In this document: positions 33,108-44,962 of the stretch, piece after piece
How positions within the stretch are numbered: the first letter of the stretch is position 1
Layout of the letters: every line of letters begins with the position of its first letter
Source of the DNA: Pegoplata infirma
Lineage: Eukaryota > Arthropoda > Insecta > Diptera > Anthomyiidae
DNA: 64,000 nucleotides
Direction: 5' to 3'
Assembly: GCA_963921195.1 (NCBI GenBank)
Contig: OY992537.1
Location: forward strand, 203,880,581 to 203,944,580
Made by a program: the position numbers and the translations under genes
Notes under the pieces: generated by a model
What the model was told of the DNA's origin: nothing
Seen by the model: only the letters and a program-made list of their open reading frames with translations
Database searches by the model: none

Positions 33108-33699
33108 TTTATTTTTAATTTTTAATTCTTAATTTTTAATTTTTAATTTTTAATTCTTAATTTTTAATTTTTAATTTTTAATTTTTAATTTTTAATTTTT
33201 AATTTTTAATTTTTAATTTTTAATTTTTAATTTTTAATTTTTAATTTTTAATTTTTAATTTTTAATTTTTAATTTTTAATTTTTAATTTTTAATTTTTAA
33301 TTTTTAATTTTTAATTTTTAATTTTTAATTTTTAATTTTTAATTTTTAATTTTTAATTTTTAATTTTTAATTTTTAATTTTTAATTTTTAATTTTTAATT
33401 TTTAATTTTTAATTTTTAATTTTTAATTTTTAATTTTTAATTTTTAATTTTTAATTTTTAATTTTTAATTTTTAATTTTTAATTTTTAATTTTTAATTTT
33501 TAATTTTTAATTTTTAATTTTTAATTTTTAATTTTTAATTTTTAATTTTTAATTTTTAATTTTTAATTTTTAATTTTTAATTTTTAATTTTTAATTTTTA
33601 ATTTTTAATTTTTAATTTTTAATTTTTAATTTTTAATTTTTAATTTTTAATTTTTAATTTTTAATTTTTAATTTTTAATTTTTAATTTTTAATTTTTTT
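33108..33699. repeat. AATTTTT heptamer array, about 84 copies
   Basis: A 7-bp period, almost perfect over 590 bp; two AATTCTT variants near the left end (33126 and 33157). A second array lies at 36013-36108. No GC content in the repeat, so it is a candidate easily unwound region. Confidence 0.97.
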
Positions 33700-33791
33700 A
33701 AAGCAATAAATTAAAAATACTCTATTATGACAATATCATAAATAGAAATATTTTTGGGCCTCGAACTAGAATAAAACTCTAATCGAATATA

Positions 33792-35939
33792 TATGGGGGT
33801 TTTCGTGTCAACTGACACAACTTTTGAAACCGATGTCTTCCGATCGGGATGAAATTTGCACCAAGGTTAGTCCTATTGGATAGTAGTTCAGACACAATTT
33901 TTCAACGAGATCGGTCAAGAACTCTCTGAGTTAGAGGGGGTCGAAATTTGACATTTTGGCCAAAGAGGTGTTGATTCTCATCCATGTAACTTCTTACCTA
34001 TTGTTTTTAGCAAAATGTGTCCCAAAGAGTTTAGATAGCTATTTCTTCAGTCTTTCGAAAAAAAAATATAAAAAAAATAAAAAAAATTTTTTGATTTTTT
34101 TTCTTAAAAATCCAAAACTTTTTTGACTTTTTCCTCAAATTGGGCCCTTTTTTTTTTTTTTTTTTTTGATTCAAAAGAAAGCTTAGATGATTTCCTTTAA
34201 GAGTTGTGGGGTCTCTTAGTGGGATGCGAGTGGGATATCTATGAAAATTTTTTTTTTTTTAACTTTGGAACACAAAAAATGGTTCTTCAATTTGCACTAT
34301 TAGGCGTGGGATAGCTAACCAGTTTTCGATTTCGATCCGCGATACCCTCTAATTTTTTTAGGTTTGAAAAAGAAAGCACGAGACAAAAAATGGGGGCGGT
34401 GGGGAGGGGCCATATGGCCCCTCATTGCGGTCAAAGTTGGGCGTAAAGAGGTAAAAATCCTCAAAAAGCCCCAAAACTCCCCTAGAAACGCCCCTTGAGG
34501 GGTGCAATGTGAGACCGACCTCCAATAATTTTCTACCCCCAACATTTTTCTTGAACATACCTTACCCCTATTTCCACTTCCTAAGGGGGCTCCCATACAA
34601 AACATTTTTAAAAAATTTGATCCTACCATTATAACTTACCCTAAAGTGCCCCTAGTGGGGTCAAATGTATGACCGACCTCCATTATTTTATTAATTCCAA
34701 CATTTTTTGCAAACATACCTACAATGTATCTTTAACCCTTAAGGTGGTCCTCATACATTTCTTTTAATTTTTATAAATTTGTTTTATTAAACCAGCTCCT
34801 ACCGCCCCTACCGTGCCTCCTAGAGAGGCAAAAATAACGACCAACCCCCATTATTTTTTAGTTACCAACATTTTGTCCGAACATCATAACACCCTATCTC
34901 CACTCCTTAAGGGGCTCCCATACATTATAAAAACATGTATTTTTAAAAACTAATAAAAAAATAAAAAAAAATGTATGGGGACCCCCTTAAGAGTTGAAAA
35001 TAAAGGGTAGGTATATTCTAAGAAAATGTTGGAGTTGAAAAAATATTGGGGGTCGGTCATACATTTTACATCTCTAGGGGCACCCTATGGACAGTTAGAG
35101 CGGTAGGAGCAAATTTTATAAAAATGTCATTTTGTATGGGAGCCCCCTTAGGAAGTGGTAATAGGGGTAAGGTATGTTCAAGAAAAATGTTGGGGGCAGA
35201 AAATTATTGGAGGTCGGTCTCACATTGCACCCCACCAGGGGCGTTTCTAGGGGAGTTTGGGGGCTTTTTGTGGGTTTTTACCTCTTTACGCCCAACTTTG
35301 ACCCCAATGAGGGGCCATATGGCCCCTCCCCACCGCCCCCATTTTTTGGCTCGTGCTTTCTTTTTCGAACCTAAAAAAATAAGAGGGTATCGCGGATCGA
35401 AATCGAAAACTGGTTAGCTATCCCACGCCTAATAGTGCAAATTGAAGAACCATTTTTTGTGTTCCAAAGTTAAAAAAAAAAAATTTTCATAGATATCCCA
35501 CTCGCATCCCACTAAGCGACCCCACAGCTCTTAAAGGAAATCACCTAAGCTTTCTTTTGAATCAAAAAAAAAAAAAAAAAAAGGGCCCAATTTGAGGAAA
35601 AAGTCAAAAAAGTTTTGGATTTTTAAGAAAAAAAATCAAAAATTTTTTTTTTATTTTTTTTATATATTTTTTTCGAAAGACTGAAGAAATAGCTATCTAA
35701 ACTCTTCGGGACACATTTTGCTAAAAGCAATAGGTAAGAAGTTACATCGATTAGAATCAACACCTCTTTGGCCAAAATGTCAAATTTCGACCCCCTCTAA
35801 CTCAGAGAGTTCTTGACCGATCTCGTTGAAAAATTGTGTCTGAACTACTTTCCAATAGGACTAACCTTGGTGCAAATTTCATCCCGATCGGAAGATATCG
35901 GTTTCAAAAGTTGTGTCAGTTGACACGAAAACCCCCATA
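33792..35939. mobile_element. Giant foldback element N
   Basis: A 2.15-kb palindrome with arms of about 1 kb that look above 90 percent identical. TATGGGGGTTTTCGTGTCAA at 33792 and its near complement TTGACACGAAAACCCCCATA ending at 35939. TA may be the duplicated target. Inner parts of the arms consist of modules with GGGAGCCCCCTTAGGAAGTG and GGAGGTCGGTC, related to those in M. Loop about 34800-34960. Apparent proteins of about 60-120 residues occur on both arms as mirror translations and are not genes. Confidence 0.92.
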
Positions 35940-36012
35940 TACATATATAAAGGCCGAATAAATACATTTTATTTTTATGTACCTTTTGGTACTAAAAATA
36001 AAAAAACAACAT

Positions 36013-36108
36013 TTAATTTTTAATTTTAATTTTTAATTTTTAATTTTTAATTTTTAATTTTTAATTTTTAATTTTTAATTTTTAATTTTTAATTTTTAAT
36101 TTTTAATT
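36013..36108. repeat. AATTTTT heptamer array, short copy
   Basis: About 13 copies of the same 7-bp unit as at 33108-33699, in the same orientation, on the other side of foldback N and separated from it by 73 bp. Confidence 0.95.
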
Positions 36109-36425
36109 TTGGCAGAGGCTTTTTAAGAAATTTTCCAGTAAACATTTTTTTGTCGAGTGTACAATATACATTTTATACTCATCGTCATTATTATCATCAA
36201 CAACAACAGAATTTAATTATTTATTGTAATTTTATTACAAACTGACTATAAGGCCAACTCATACGATAAGCTCTTGTATAAAAAGAAAGAAAAAATAATG
36301 TGGTAAACTCCACTGGACAATAAAAACCCTCAAGAAAAACCACATTAATATGAACAAGACAGACATAAGTAAATAATATGCATTGTTTAACAAAATGTAA
36401 GTGAAAAATTAAATTTGATCCAGAT
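36109..36425. other. Intron sequence, nothing recognised
   Basis: Moderately complex AT-rich sequence (ATCATCAACAACAACAG near 36191). No coding or repeat call. Confidence 0.5.
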
Positions 36426-36985
36426 AAGATAAAGGGCACTCTACACTGTTTTAAAAGGACTTGTAAAAGTAAGGGGCTAATAACAGAAGTCGATAGCGAT
36501 CGTAAAATTATTGGCTAAAAATGTTCAATTGAATGTATTGATCAACCAAATTCAAATGAGTCAATTAATGTTTTGATTAAAATTTTGTTTATTTTCTTTA
36601 ACTGCCAAATTACAAATTTTCAACAAACCAGTTTTTTTCGCTTTAATTTATTTAAATACATTGATTCAAAAATATATAAAAATAATCGAGTTTTACTTTT
36701 TTTATTGTTTGCAACATATTGGAAAATTGAGTTTTTTCATAATTTTGTCATAAGCTCACAATTCATTTGTTAAATCAATCATTATTTTAATTAACTTTAA
36801 ATAACAAATTGATCGACTTTGTGATCAAAATCGAAAAATTGTTTCATTGAAAAAATATTCAATTAATCACCTACAATTTGATGATTGGTATAACAATTTT
36901 CATAATTGGAGGGATTTCAATTAAAAAAATTTATTGAATTCACTTACGTTGATTGAAATTTGTTTCAAATTCTATTTGCGTATTG
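36426..36985 (-). repeat. Dispersed repeat O, copy 1
   Basis: Contains TTGATCACAAAGTCGATCAA-like pairs, AATCACCTACAATTTGATGA, ATTGGTATAACAATTTTC and, at the right end, TTGATTGAAATTTGTTTC. The reverse complement resembles 45575-45830 (AACAAATTTCAATCA, AGGTGATTTGATA). Imperfectly palindromic AT-rich element. Confidence 0.55.
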
Positions 36986-38190
36986 TTTGAAGACTTTGGA
37001 CCACTCGACAGAAACTCCACACGTTTGACTAGAATACCTTTAATTTTTCCTGCAGAGTACCACATCACAGTCACTTTAAATTTCATACCTCTACCTACTG
37101 TAGGGTCCTAACAAAGCATAAAAGAACTCCCAATAGTCCAGTCATTAACTATTTAAAAAGCACAACACACAAACTTTAGTTGACTTTTTGACAATAAATA
37201 GCAAAAGTTGTCTTGTCGTCTGTCTCGTCTCTGAGTGTTTGGATTTTGTATAATAATGTGTTATTAATTGAAAATTAACATGACCCAGTTTGTTTAAGAG
37301 GTAAAATAAAATGTAAGTAGCAAAACTAGAGTCATATTTTATGCAAAAAAGAAAAGAAAGAACTTCAAAATGGGATTTAAAATTTTATATGAATATTAAT
37401 TTAAATATAATGAAGTTTTAAGAATTTTTTTTTGAAAGGCTTCTTTAAATAATTATGGACAATGAATATCAAAAATTTTTACACACTTTTTGCGAAAAAG
37501 GTTTGCAGAAGTTGAGGGCTTAAGTAAGAACATAAAGTTTGGAAGGGATAGTGTTTAAGCTGAATTTGTTGAATTTGAAGTTCTTAAGGATTCCCGAAAA
37601 AAAATCCGTGCAACAATTTACGAAAAAAATTATTCGTATTCTTACGAAACTAACAAAAGTAATTAGTAAATATTTGTTTGCTGACTATATTATACGAAAA
37701 AAATAACTTAAAGAGTAAACAATATAAAAATAAACACTTATTCCAAAAAAATATTGTTTTGAGTTTGAATATTTTGTACGAAAAGTCCAGGCATTTGACT
37801 TTTTGTTTAATAAAAACAGAGCATATTGAAAAAATATTTTTTTAAACCTTTTTATTTAAAAAAATGTGTTTTTAAATTATTTATTTTTTAAAAAATAAAT
37901 TAATTATTTTTATTTTTTTTTTAATTTATACAATTAAAATTTTAATTTGTTACCAATTTTTTTTAATTAAATTTTTAATTTATTTAATTAAAATTTTAAT
38001 TATTTTTTTGTTAATAAAATTTTTTAATTTATAGTATTAAGTGTTTAATTAACTAAATATCCATTTATTTTTAATTAACGAATACAAATATTTTTAATTT
38101 ATATGCGCATTTTAGTGATTGGACCGGATTTAATTAATTTTTTAATTAAATCATCTAATTTCTTAATTATTTTTTTTTTGTGTACGTAAT
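36986..38190. other. Intron sequence, very AT-rich at the right
   Basis: 36986-37330 is more complex and could be ordinary unique intron. 37580-38190 is nearly pure A/T, with TTTTTAATTTA-type runs and AATTAATTAA dyads. No gene found. Confidence 0.5.
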
Positions 38191-38420
38191 TTTTTCCTAA
38201 AGAAATAGTTTCAGATTCTTATAAATTTTTTTAAAGAAAATTTCTCAAATTTTTTCTGAAGAAAATTTTCAGATTTTTCTATTAAAAAAAAAATCAGATT
38301 TTTCCAATAGAAAAATTCTCAGAATTTTCTTATAGAAAGATTCTCAGAGATTTCCTATAGAAAAATTCTCACAGTTTTCCCATAAAAAATTCCAATATTC
38401 CTGGACTATTCCCCTATAAA
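38191..38420. repeat. Decayed TCTCAGA-type array
   Basis: Five or six units with TTCTCAGA/TTTTCAGATTTTTC and TATAGAAAAATTCTCA, clearly derived from the unit of the 15.2-18.2 kb array but strongly diverged. Confidence 0.65.
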
Positions 38421-38439
38421 GAAATGTTAAGAATCGGAG

Positions 38440-38760
38440 AAAAATTAAAAAGTTATAAAAAATGCCTGCGAATTTTGTACTCTTGTCCAAAACATTAAAT
38501 TATGATAATGTTTTGTGGAAGCTTTGGGTGTACTTGCCAAAGCAAAGTTTTTTTAGAAAAAATAATGTTATATTACTTGTTATTCCATGCAAAACGAATT
38601 GAAATAACAGTCGAGGACCCCATTAAAAAACCAAAAGAGCTGTACATTTCGTGAGTGCAAAAATAAGTGCAAAAAAGTGTTTTTACATTTTGGAAAGTAT
38701 AAAAGATTCGGCAACAAAGAATATACCACTCTCACTTATTTTATGTACATTTTATAAACA
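38440..38760 (-). mobile_element. Partial element E composite, copy b
   Basis: Same order as 21360-21735: GCGAATTTTGTACTCTTG, AAAACATTAAATTATGATAA, GAGGACCCCATTAAA, AAGATTCGGCAACAAAGAAT, CCACTCTCACTTATT. Minus-strand orientation of the E head. Confidence 0.65.
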
Positions 38761-38799
38761 AATGGAAAATTTTTATGCGAAAAGCTCAAACTTGGTGAA

Positions 38800-39320
38800 A
38801 AAGTAGTTTTGGTAAAAAAAATTATTTTTTTGTTAAACAAAATTTAATGAACCCAAAATTTTTGGTGAACAAAAATTTTGATGAAAAAAAGTTTTTGATG
38901 AATTTTTTTGATGAAAAGAAAAATTTTTTTATGTAAAAAAAAAAATGATGAAAAGACAAATGAAAAAAAAAATTTTGTGAGAAAAAAATTGATAATAAAA
39001 AATTTAATAAAAAAATTTGATGAAAAAACAATAAAATTTATGAAAAAAAAATAATGAAAAAAACAAAATTGATGAAAAAAAAAATTGATAAAAAAAAATT
39101 TGATGAAAACAAAAATTGATGAAAAAAAAATTGTTAAAAAAAAAAATGATGAAAAAAAAATTTGACGAAAAAAAGAAATTATGAAAAAAAAAAATTATGA
39201 AAAAAAAAAAAATGATGAAAAAAAAAATTATGGAAAAAAAAATTGATAAAAAAAATTTTTTTTGATGACAAAAAAAAATTTGATGAAAAAAAAATTTTTT
39301 TTTGTTGAAAAATAATTATG
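38800..39320. repeat. Low-complexity GATGAAAAAAAATTT tract, copy b
   Basis: Same composition as 21780-22290 and in the same position relative to an element E head, so tract and head form one mobile or duplicated unit. Confidence 0.85.
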
Positions 39321-41500
39321 TTACTTTTTATTCACCAACTGGTGAAAAACGGTTTTATTCACCACGAGGTGAATTATTATCCAAGTTACAAACCCAAGTT
39401 ATTAAAATTTTTGGTTTTAAGGAAACGAAAATAGTAATTCTTGTTTTATTTTTTGTTAATTGTTAGCTTATATAGTCAAACTGAGGTGGCGTCCTGCAAC
39501 TTTTTTAAAATTAGACACCAGCCTAAAAACATTATCATGTTAAAAAATTCAAATTTTGAATTTTTTTGACTATGTTTTTGGATTCAGCGCGCGATTTTAC
39601 ATGGAAAAAAATGTTAAATGTCGTGAATCGAAGAATTTTTCAAAATTTGTCAACTTGTGTTACACTCAATAAACTAAAAATGTAAAAAAAACCGAATTTC
39701 TGCATTTTTACTCAAATGCATATAACTTTAACAATTTTCAACGGCTTTTTGAAAGAATATCCTGATTTATTCGCTATAGATAAGACTTAAACTGCAAAAA
39801 AAATTGTTTTAAAAAATTTGTTTTCTATTTTAAAAAATTTGGTTTCTATGTGAAATTTGCAAAGTAATTTTTATTTTATGCCAAATTTTGGTAAAATTGA
39901 ATCAAAATTGTCTATATATCTATTAATAGCTTCTAAGGTCATAATCAGATTGAAAAATGTTTTATGTAAAGGTAAAAGATCATTAAATTACGTTAAATTT
40001 AAAACTAGAAACAATGGAATCCATCAATTTGTTCCGGAGATATTTTAGTTGAAGTAAAACCACTTTTTTAAAAAGATGATAATTTGAAAAGTTGTTGATA
40101 TCCCGAAAACTGTACTACCTTTGAAACTTTGAAGTGGATTTTCGGATTCAGCGTATGGATTTACATGGAAAATGAATGCAACATGTTGTGGATCAAAATC
40201 TCTGTAAATAAGTGCTATTCCTCAACATTCGAATAAACATTTCTCGAAGGCATTGGTATGCCACACACTTTTTCAGAATTTTAAAACTAATGGATTTGGG
40301 GATACGGGTTTTTTAACATGAGAAGTTAAAAATTACTTATAACCTTTTATTAAATTTTAAGGTTCCCACCTTTCAAATTGTACCTATGAGGCATTCCACA
40401 CCAAATGTTTAGCAAAAAAAAAAAAAAGGTGTCGTGTCAATATCAAATCAATTGCAGAGTATTCGCCATTAGAACACTATTAAATAACATAAATAAAATT
40501 TGAGTTTTTTCAAAAAGTGGCATGGTCAATAGCCTGTCTGGAAAAATAAAATTTAAGGTAATAGCAAAAAAACGAAGCTCTTTCAAGAGCTGATAATGGA
40601 AAAAATAATCCAAAAAAAAAAAAAAATTGGAGTCTGTCTTTGCCTCCCTACAACCGGTTGAAGCTCGCAATCATAGTGTAATTTGTCAAAAAATGTATTT
40701 TTTGTTTTTGCTGCAATTGGTGTCAAAATTTGCAGAATGTGGACTACATTAAGGGAAAAATATTTACATGATGTAATTTAATCCACTTATTAAATTTTTG
40801 TTGCAAAAACTGGTAAAATAAATAAATAAATTTTTTCGACTCTTTTTCAACTTTTTTTTAAGTGTCTTAAAATGGTACTAAACGACCATGGACAATTTAA
40901 AGTACCCATTTGAACTTGATTGAGTAACATCCGCGTCAATATAAAAATTTTAAGTTCAATATTGGAAAAAACTTAGATTTTTTTTAAATGCTCTGGTGGA
41001 CCAAAATTATTTCATGAAAATTTTTTAAATATTTTTCCCTTAATGTACAAAACATTCCGCGAATTTTGACACCAATAGCGGTCAAAACAAAAAATATATT
41101 TTTTTTGACAAAATACACTACGAAATTCCAAAAAGAGGCCATTTTCGGGACAGGCTTCTGTAAATATGTGTATAAAATCGGAAAAAAATGTTGTATGAAC
41201 GGTTAATTTATCATTTAATTACCTTTAATTTAAAACCAAAAACAACGAAACCCATAAATTTTTGTTGGAGATATTTTAATTTAAGTAAAACCACTTTTTT
41301 AAAAAAAAAAAATAAATTTGAAAAGTTTTCAACATCTCGAAAACTGTTCTGCTTTTAATACTTTAAAGTAGATTTTCGAATTTAGCGTAAGATTTTATAT
41401 GGAAAATAAATGCAAAATTTCGTGGATCGCAATTTTTTTTTTTAATTTGTAAACTAGTGTTACTAAGGGGGTTGTAATATTTAAAACATCCTTTTTATTA
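39321..41500. repeat. Repeat block P: direct duplication and a hairpin
   Basis: A segment of about 255 bp at 39960-40215 (GAGATATTTTAGTTGAAGTA, CCGAAAACTGTACTACC) is repeated directly at 41195-41450 (GAGATATTTTAATTTAAGTA, CTCGAAAACTGTTCTGC). Between them, 40500-41165 is an imperfect inverted repeat (AATAGCCTGTCTGG with GGGACAGGCTTCT; TTGGTGTCAAAATTTGCAGA with CGCGAATTTTGACACCAA). A TATGAGGCATTCCACACC end motif, as in L, occurs at 40386. Non-coding. Confidence 0.7.
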
Positions 41501-41509
41501 ACAATATGA

Positions 41510-42376
41510 CCGCTCAACACTCATTTTCCGGTTTGAATTCTGATGATCAATTTTAGTAGTTTTTGATCTCCTGATTCCAAATCTGTTCACCAAATTTTCC
41601 CATCACATCTAGATTTTTAGCTATTCACGGTTGAAAATGCGAAAAATTGCGATTTTTGCATTATTTAAATGCCTACGTAGAATGTCATTCAGTGGAATAC
41701 AAATCTGGTATAAAGCGCCATAGTAGAATTTGTCTGTGGTCTCCAACATAGGAAACAATTTTTTTCCAATTCTTGCGTTTGGCTGGGTTTCACTTGCGTT
41801 TTGAAATGATACTGTTAAAATTATAATTTTTGTAAATTTACCTCAGTTTTTTTATATATTTTAAAGAAAAACTAAAAAAAAACAAATATTTTACAAATTT
41901 AAATTTTCCGTTTTATTTTTCGTATAAGCGGGAAGATATCTTTATTGGTTTTAAAAGTCTATAAGAATGAATGAACTTTTTCTTAAATTTTGAGCTCATC
42001 ACAGTAAAGATTGATTATCCGGTTTTTGGTTTAGAGCCTTTTAAAAATTGTGCTTTTTCTAATTTTTTTTTTTTTAAATACATGTTTGGTCAATAATAGT
42101 GCAACAGCTTCAAATTTTTGGTATCATATTCTTGAGATCGTAGTTCATTTCTACTCTAACGCTTTATACCAAATATTTATTCCACCTAACGGCTGCTGTG
42201 TAGGCTTTCAAAAATGGCAAAAATCGTGTTTTTCCACATATTCAACCGAGAATAATTAAAATTCTAGACGTGATGAAAAAATTTGGAGCACAGATTTGGA
42301 ATCAGCGGGTTAAGATCATTAAAAATTTTCTATCAAACTTCAAACCTAAGCCAAAAACCTTCGATTTGTTGAGCGG
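41510..42376. mobile_element. Foldback element Q, copy 1
   Basis: CCGCTCAACA at 41510 and TGTTGAGCGG ending at 42376, with arms of about 400 bp (GATTCCAAATCTGTTCACCA with GGAGCACAGATTTGGAATC; TCACGGTTGAAAATGCG with its counterpart). Copy 2 at 54699-55544. Non-coding. Confidence 0.85.
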
Positions 42377-42403
42377 TGAATTTAAACAGCTATAATAAAA
42401 ATA

Positions 42404-42834
42404 AATACACAATAGGGATATAACCAAAATAGGAACCTATCATAATCGTATGGGCAATTTTATACTAACAACAAAAAACGTTATCCGGGGACATTTTGGT
42501 CCAAAAACCTTCGGCACCGATTGCAATTTCTAAAACACCATAAATTTACATTTTTTTATGTTTTATGGTGGGATTCCTTCCCATCCACCGTTTTTTGGCT
42601 TTTCGTCGTTTTACAACAAAACTAAAACAATAACAAATTTATAAAATGGTTTTCGACACTAGAAATACGGGTTTTCCGAATAATGAAAAAAATATTAGCG
42701 AAAACTTCATCGCGATCAGTGCCGAACCTTTTTTAACATTCGCGAAAAAAAGAACACACATGTCTTCTTGATTTTTCATGTACTTTCTAAATATGATAGG
42801 TCCTTTTTATATGGTTATATCTCTAATACACAAT
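42404..42834. mobile_element. Foldback element R
   Basis: TACACAATAGGGATATAACC at 42405 and GGTTATATCTCTAATACACA near 42832 are near complements, followed inward by AGGAACCTATCATA / ATATGATAGGTCCT. About 430 bp, non-coding. Confidence 0.75.
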
Positions 42835-42920
42835 CTTTTTTAATTCTGTTTTTTTTATTTGAAAGATAAACTATCGTTACATTTTTTAAATTTTATATCT
42901 CAATATTTGATCAACCAGAA

Positions 42921-43292
42921 TTGCCAGTGTTGCCACTCCATTGCGGGATATTTTTTTTAAGGACAAATTCGGCTGCATTTGTACAGCAAAAACTACTAAA
43001 CGGATTTTACTGATTTTTTTTTTATTTGTAGACTTTTAACTTTTTTATTACTTACCGTGGCCATTTTTTGACATTTTATTAGTTAATTATTCATTTTTTT
43101 AATTTACATAAGCATAACTTCGTCAAAAATTAATATTAAAAAAAAAAAAATGAACACGATAAGTACTAGACAATTTTATAATCTTCAAAAAGAAACAAAA
43201 TTATCAAAATCGGTTTAGTAGTTTTTGTTGTGCAACTGTTGCCGACTTTTCCCTTAAAAAAAAATCATCCCACAATTGAGCGACCCTGGCAA
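42921..43292. mobile_element. Foldback element S
   Basis: TTGCCAGTGTTGCCACTCCA at 42921 with ACCCTGGCAA ending at 43292; inward GCGGGATATTTT opposite AAAAATCATCCCAC, and AAAACTACTAAACGGATTTT opposite AAATCGGTTTAGTAGTTTTT. Ends about 90 bp before the next DIP exon. Confidence 0.75.
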
Positions 43293-43384
43293 ATGTAGTT
43301 GATAAAATTTTGTATAAAAAAATAAATATTTCTCGCATGGTATCCCTATTTTCATACATTTTCTTTGTTCTAATTTCCATTTAG

Positions 43385-43471
43385 ACATACCACAAACCAC
43401 AACTGTAACAACTTTAGCCCCAACAGTTTCAACGAATACCGTACCCATAATAGTTACCAAATACCATAAAG
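43385..43471 (+). CDS. DIP-beta: DIP-beta-like exon: Thr/Val-rich linker
   Basis: An 87-bp exon after TAATTTCCATTTAG, ending CATAAAG before GTATGT. C of the previous exon plus AC gives His. It encodes HIPQTTTVTTLAPTVSTNTV and then PIIVTKYHK. I recall a very similar Thr-rich stretch directly after Ig3 in Drosophila DIP-beta, which is the main reason for choosing this paralogue. It forms the start of the stalk between Ig3 and the membrane attachment. Phase 1 on both sides. The exon is only 87 bp and lies between foldbacks S and T. Confidence 0.82.
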
Positions 43472-43531
43472 GTATGTTAAATATTGTTACTTTTTGCGAT
43501 ACAACAATGACTTTATGAATTATAATACCAT

Positions 43532-44882
43532 ACACAGTGAACCTCAGTGATAGCAGTGTTTAGGTTAAACTTTAGTGTCGACGAAAAGTAAAAACGCAGT
43601 TTCATTTCTATGCGATTAAATGTCATACTAAATGTCATACTGTTAAATGTCAACTGTTGATAGCGAAATCGTAGCTGATCGCATTCTCGAGGTATCGCGA
43701 AATTTGTGTTTTTGTATTTGATTAAGTTTTTGCAATGAAGTTTTTTTTAATATTTTCAACAAACTGAGTAAACAGTTTCAATTGTAACATCGAAATCATA
43801 TCTTTTCAATTTCGTGAGAAATGGCAAAATTCAAAAAAAAAATTTGGAAAAAATTTTATTTTTCGCTTTAATTACCAGTCCAGACATTGATTTTAGCATT
43901 TTTACCACCTTCAGCCACGTAAAATTCAAACTGCATTCCATATATTTGTAGTTATTTGTTTTTTTTTTCTGTATTTTTGACTCCACAGAAAAAATAAATA
44001 AATTAATATAAGAGCTTGACCAGTAATTTCGCGATATTAATAATCCATAATTTTTATGCTTGTAGTTTTTTCACCTTTAATAATCTCGAATTCAACCTGC
44101 ATACCACATTTTTGTTGTTAATTGAAGTAAATGTTTTTACAGACCACAAAAAACATAAAATAATAAATAAATAGTAGTTTAGCGAGTTTCTTAGCGATAT
44201 CTCGAAGAATTGATCAGCCTTTTAAACTTTTTATCAATAACAATTTAAACTGCATTTCGCGTTTTTCAGCAATTTTAAAGAAACTTCTTTTATTAATCAA
44301 AAAAAAAAAAACACGAAAAGCTGGTTTTCGCTATTTCTCGCGAAAGTGAAAAGCTATAATTTTTTGTTTGACAGTTTTAATTTTTCCAACATATTCAAAT
44401 CAAACTGCCACGTTTTTTTTTTTATTATATGTAAATGACAAATAAAAAAAAGAAATGTAATTACGCGATATTTCGCGAAATTTAGCACCTAAAATTTCGT
44501 TGTCAACAGCTGTGTGGCCTTTAATCAAGTTAAGATAAGCTGTTTACCATCTTTTTACAAAATTTTAGAGAATCCTATCTTAAGATAAAAACCAAAACTG
44601 AAAAAAGTCATATCGCGATTTCTTGCGAACTAAAGAAAGTATGTTTACTGTTTTGTGAAATAAGTACAATTAAAACGGTGTACTCAGTTTTTGAAAGTTT
44701 TTCAAATACTTCAGTGTCAAAACTTAAATAAATACAAAAAAGCACAAATTTCGCGATATCTCGCGAATGCAATCAGCTACGATTTCACTGTTAACAGTTT
44801 GTAACACTTTGCAAATCAAACTGCGTTTACACTTTTCGTCGACACTAAAGTTCGTCCTAAACCTTGCTAAGGCTCACCGTGC
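43532..44882. mobile_element. Foldback element T filling the 1.5-kb intron
   Basis: CACAGTGAACC (43533) and GGCTCACCGTG (ending 44881), then TTTAGTGTCGACGAAAAGT opposite ACTTTTCGTCGACACTAAA. Many copies of a short dyad-like motif (TTTCGCGA, GCGATATCTCGCGA) occur through both arms. It occupies 1351 of the 1491 bp between donor 43472 and acceptor 44962. Non-coding. Confidence 0.88.
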
Positions 44883-44962
44883 ATATAACTGCATTTTTAA
44901 TATATATATTTTTTCTTTTTTTTTTTGTTTTTCAACTTTATTTTCTTTCATCTTCTTTGCAG

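Noticed and set aside
34315..35417. Open frames of 104 and 123 codons with similar proteins
   Set aside because: They are mirror translations of the two arms of foldback N, share no known domain and arise from the GC-rich modules.
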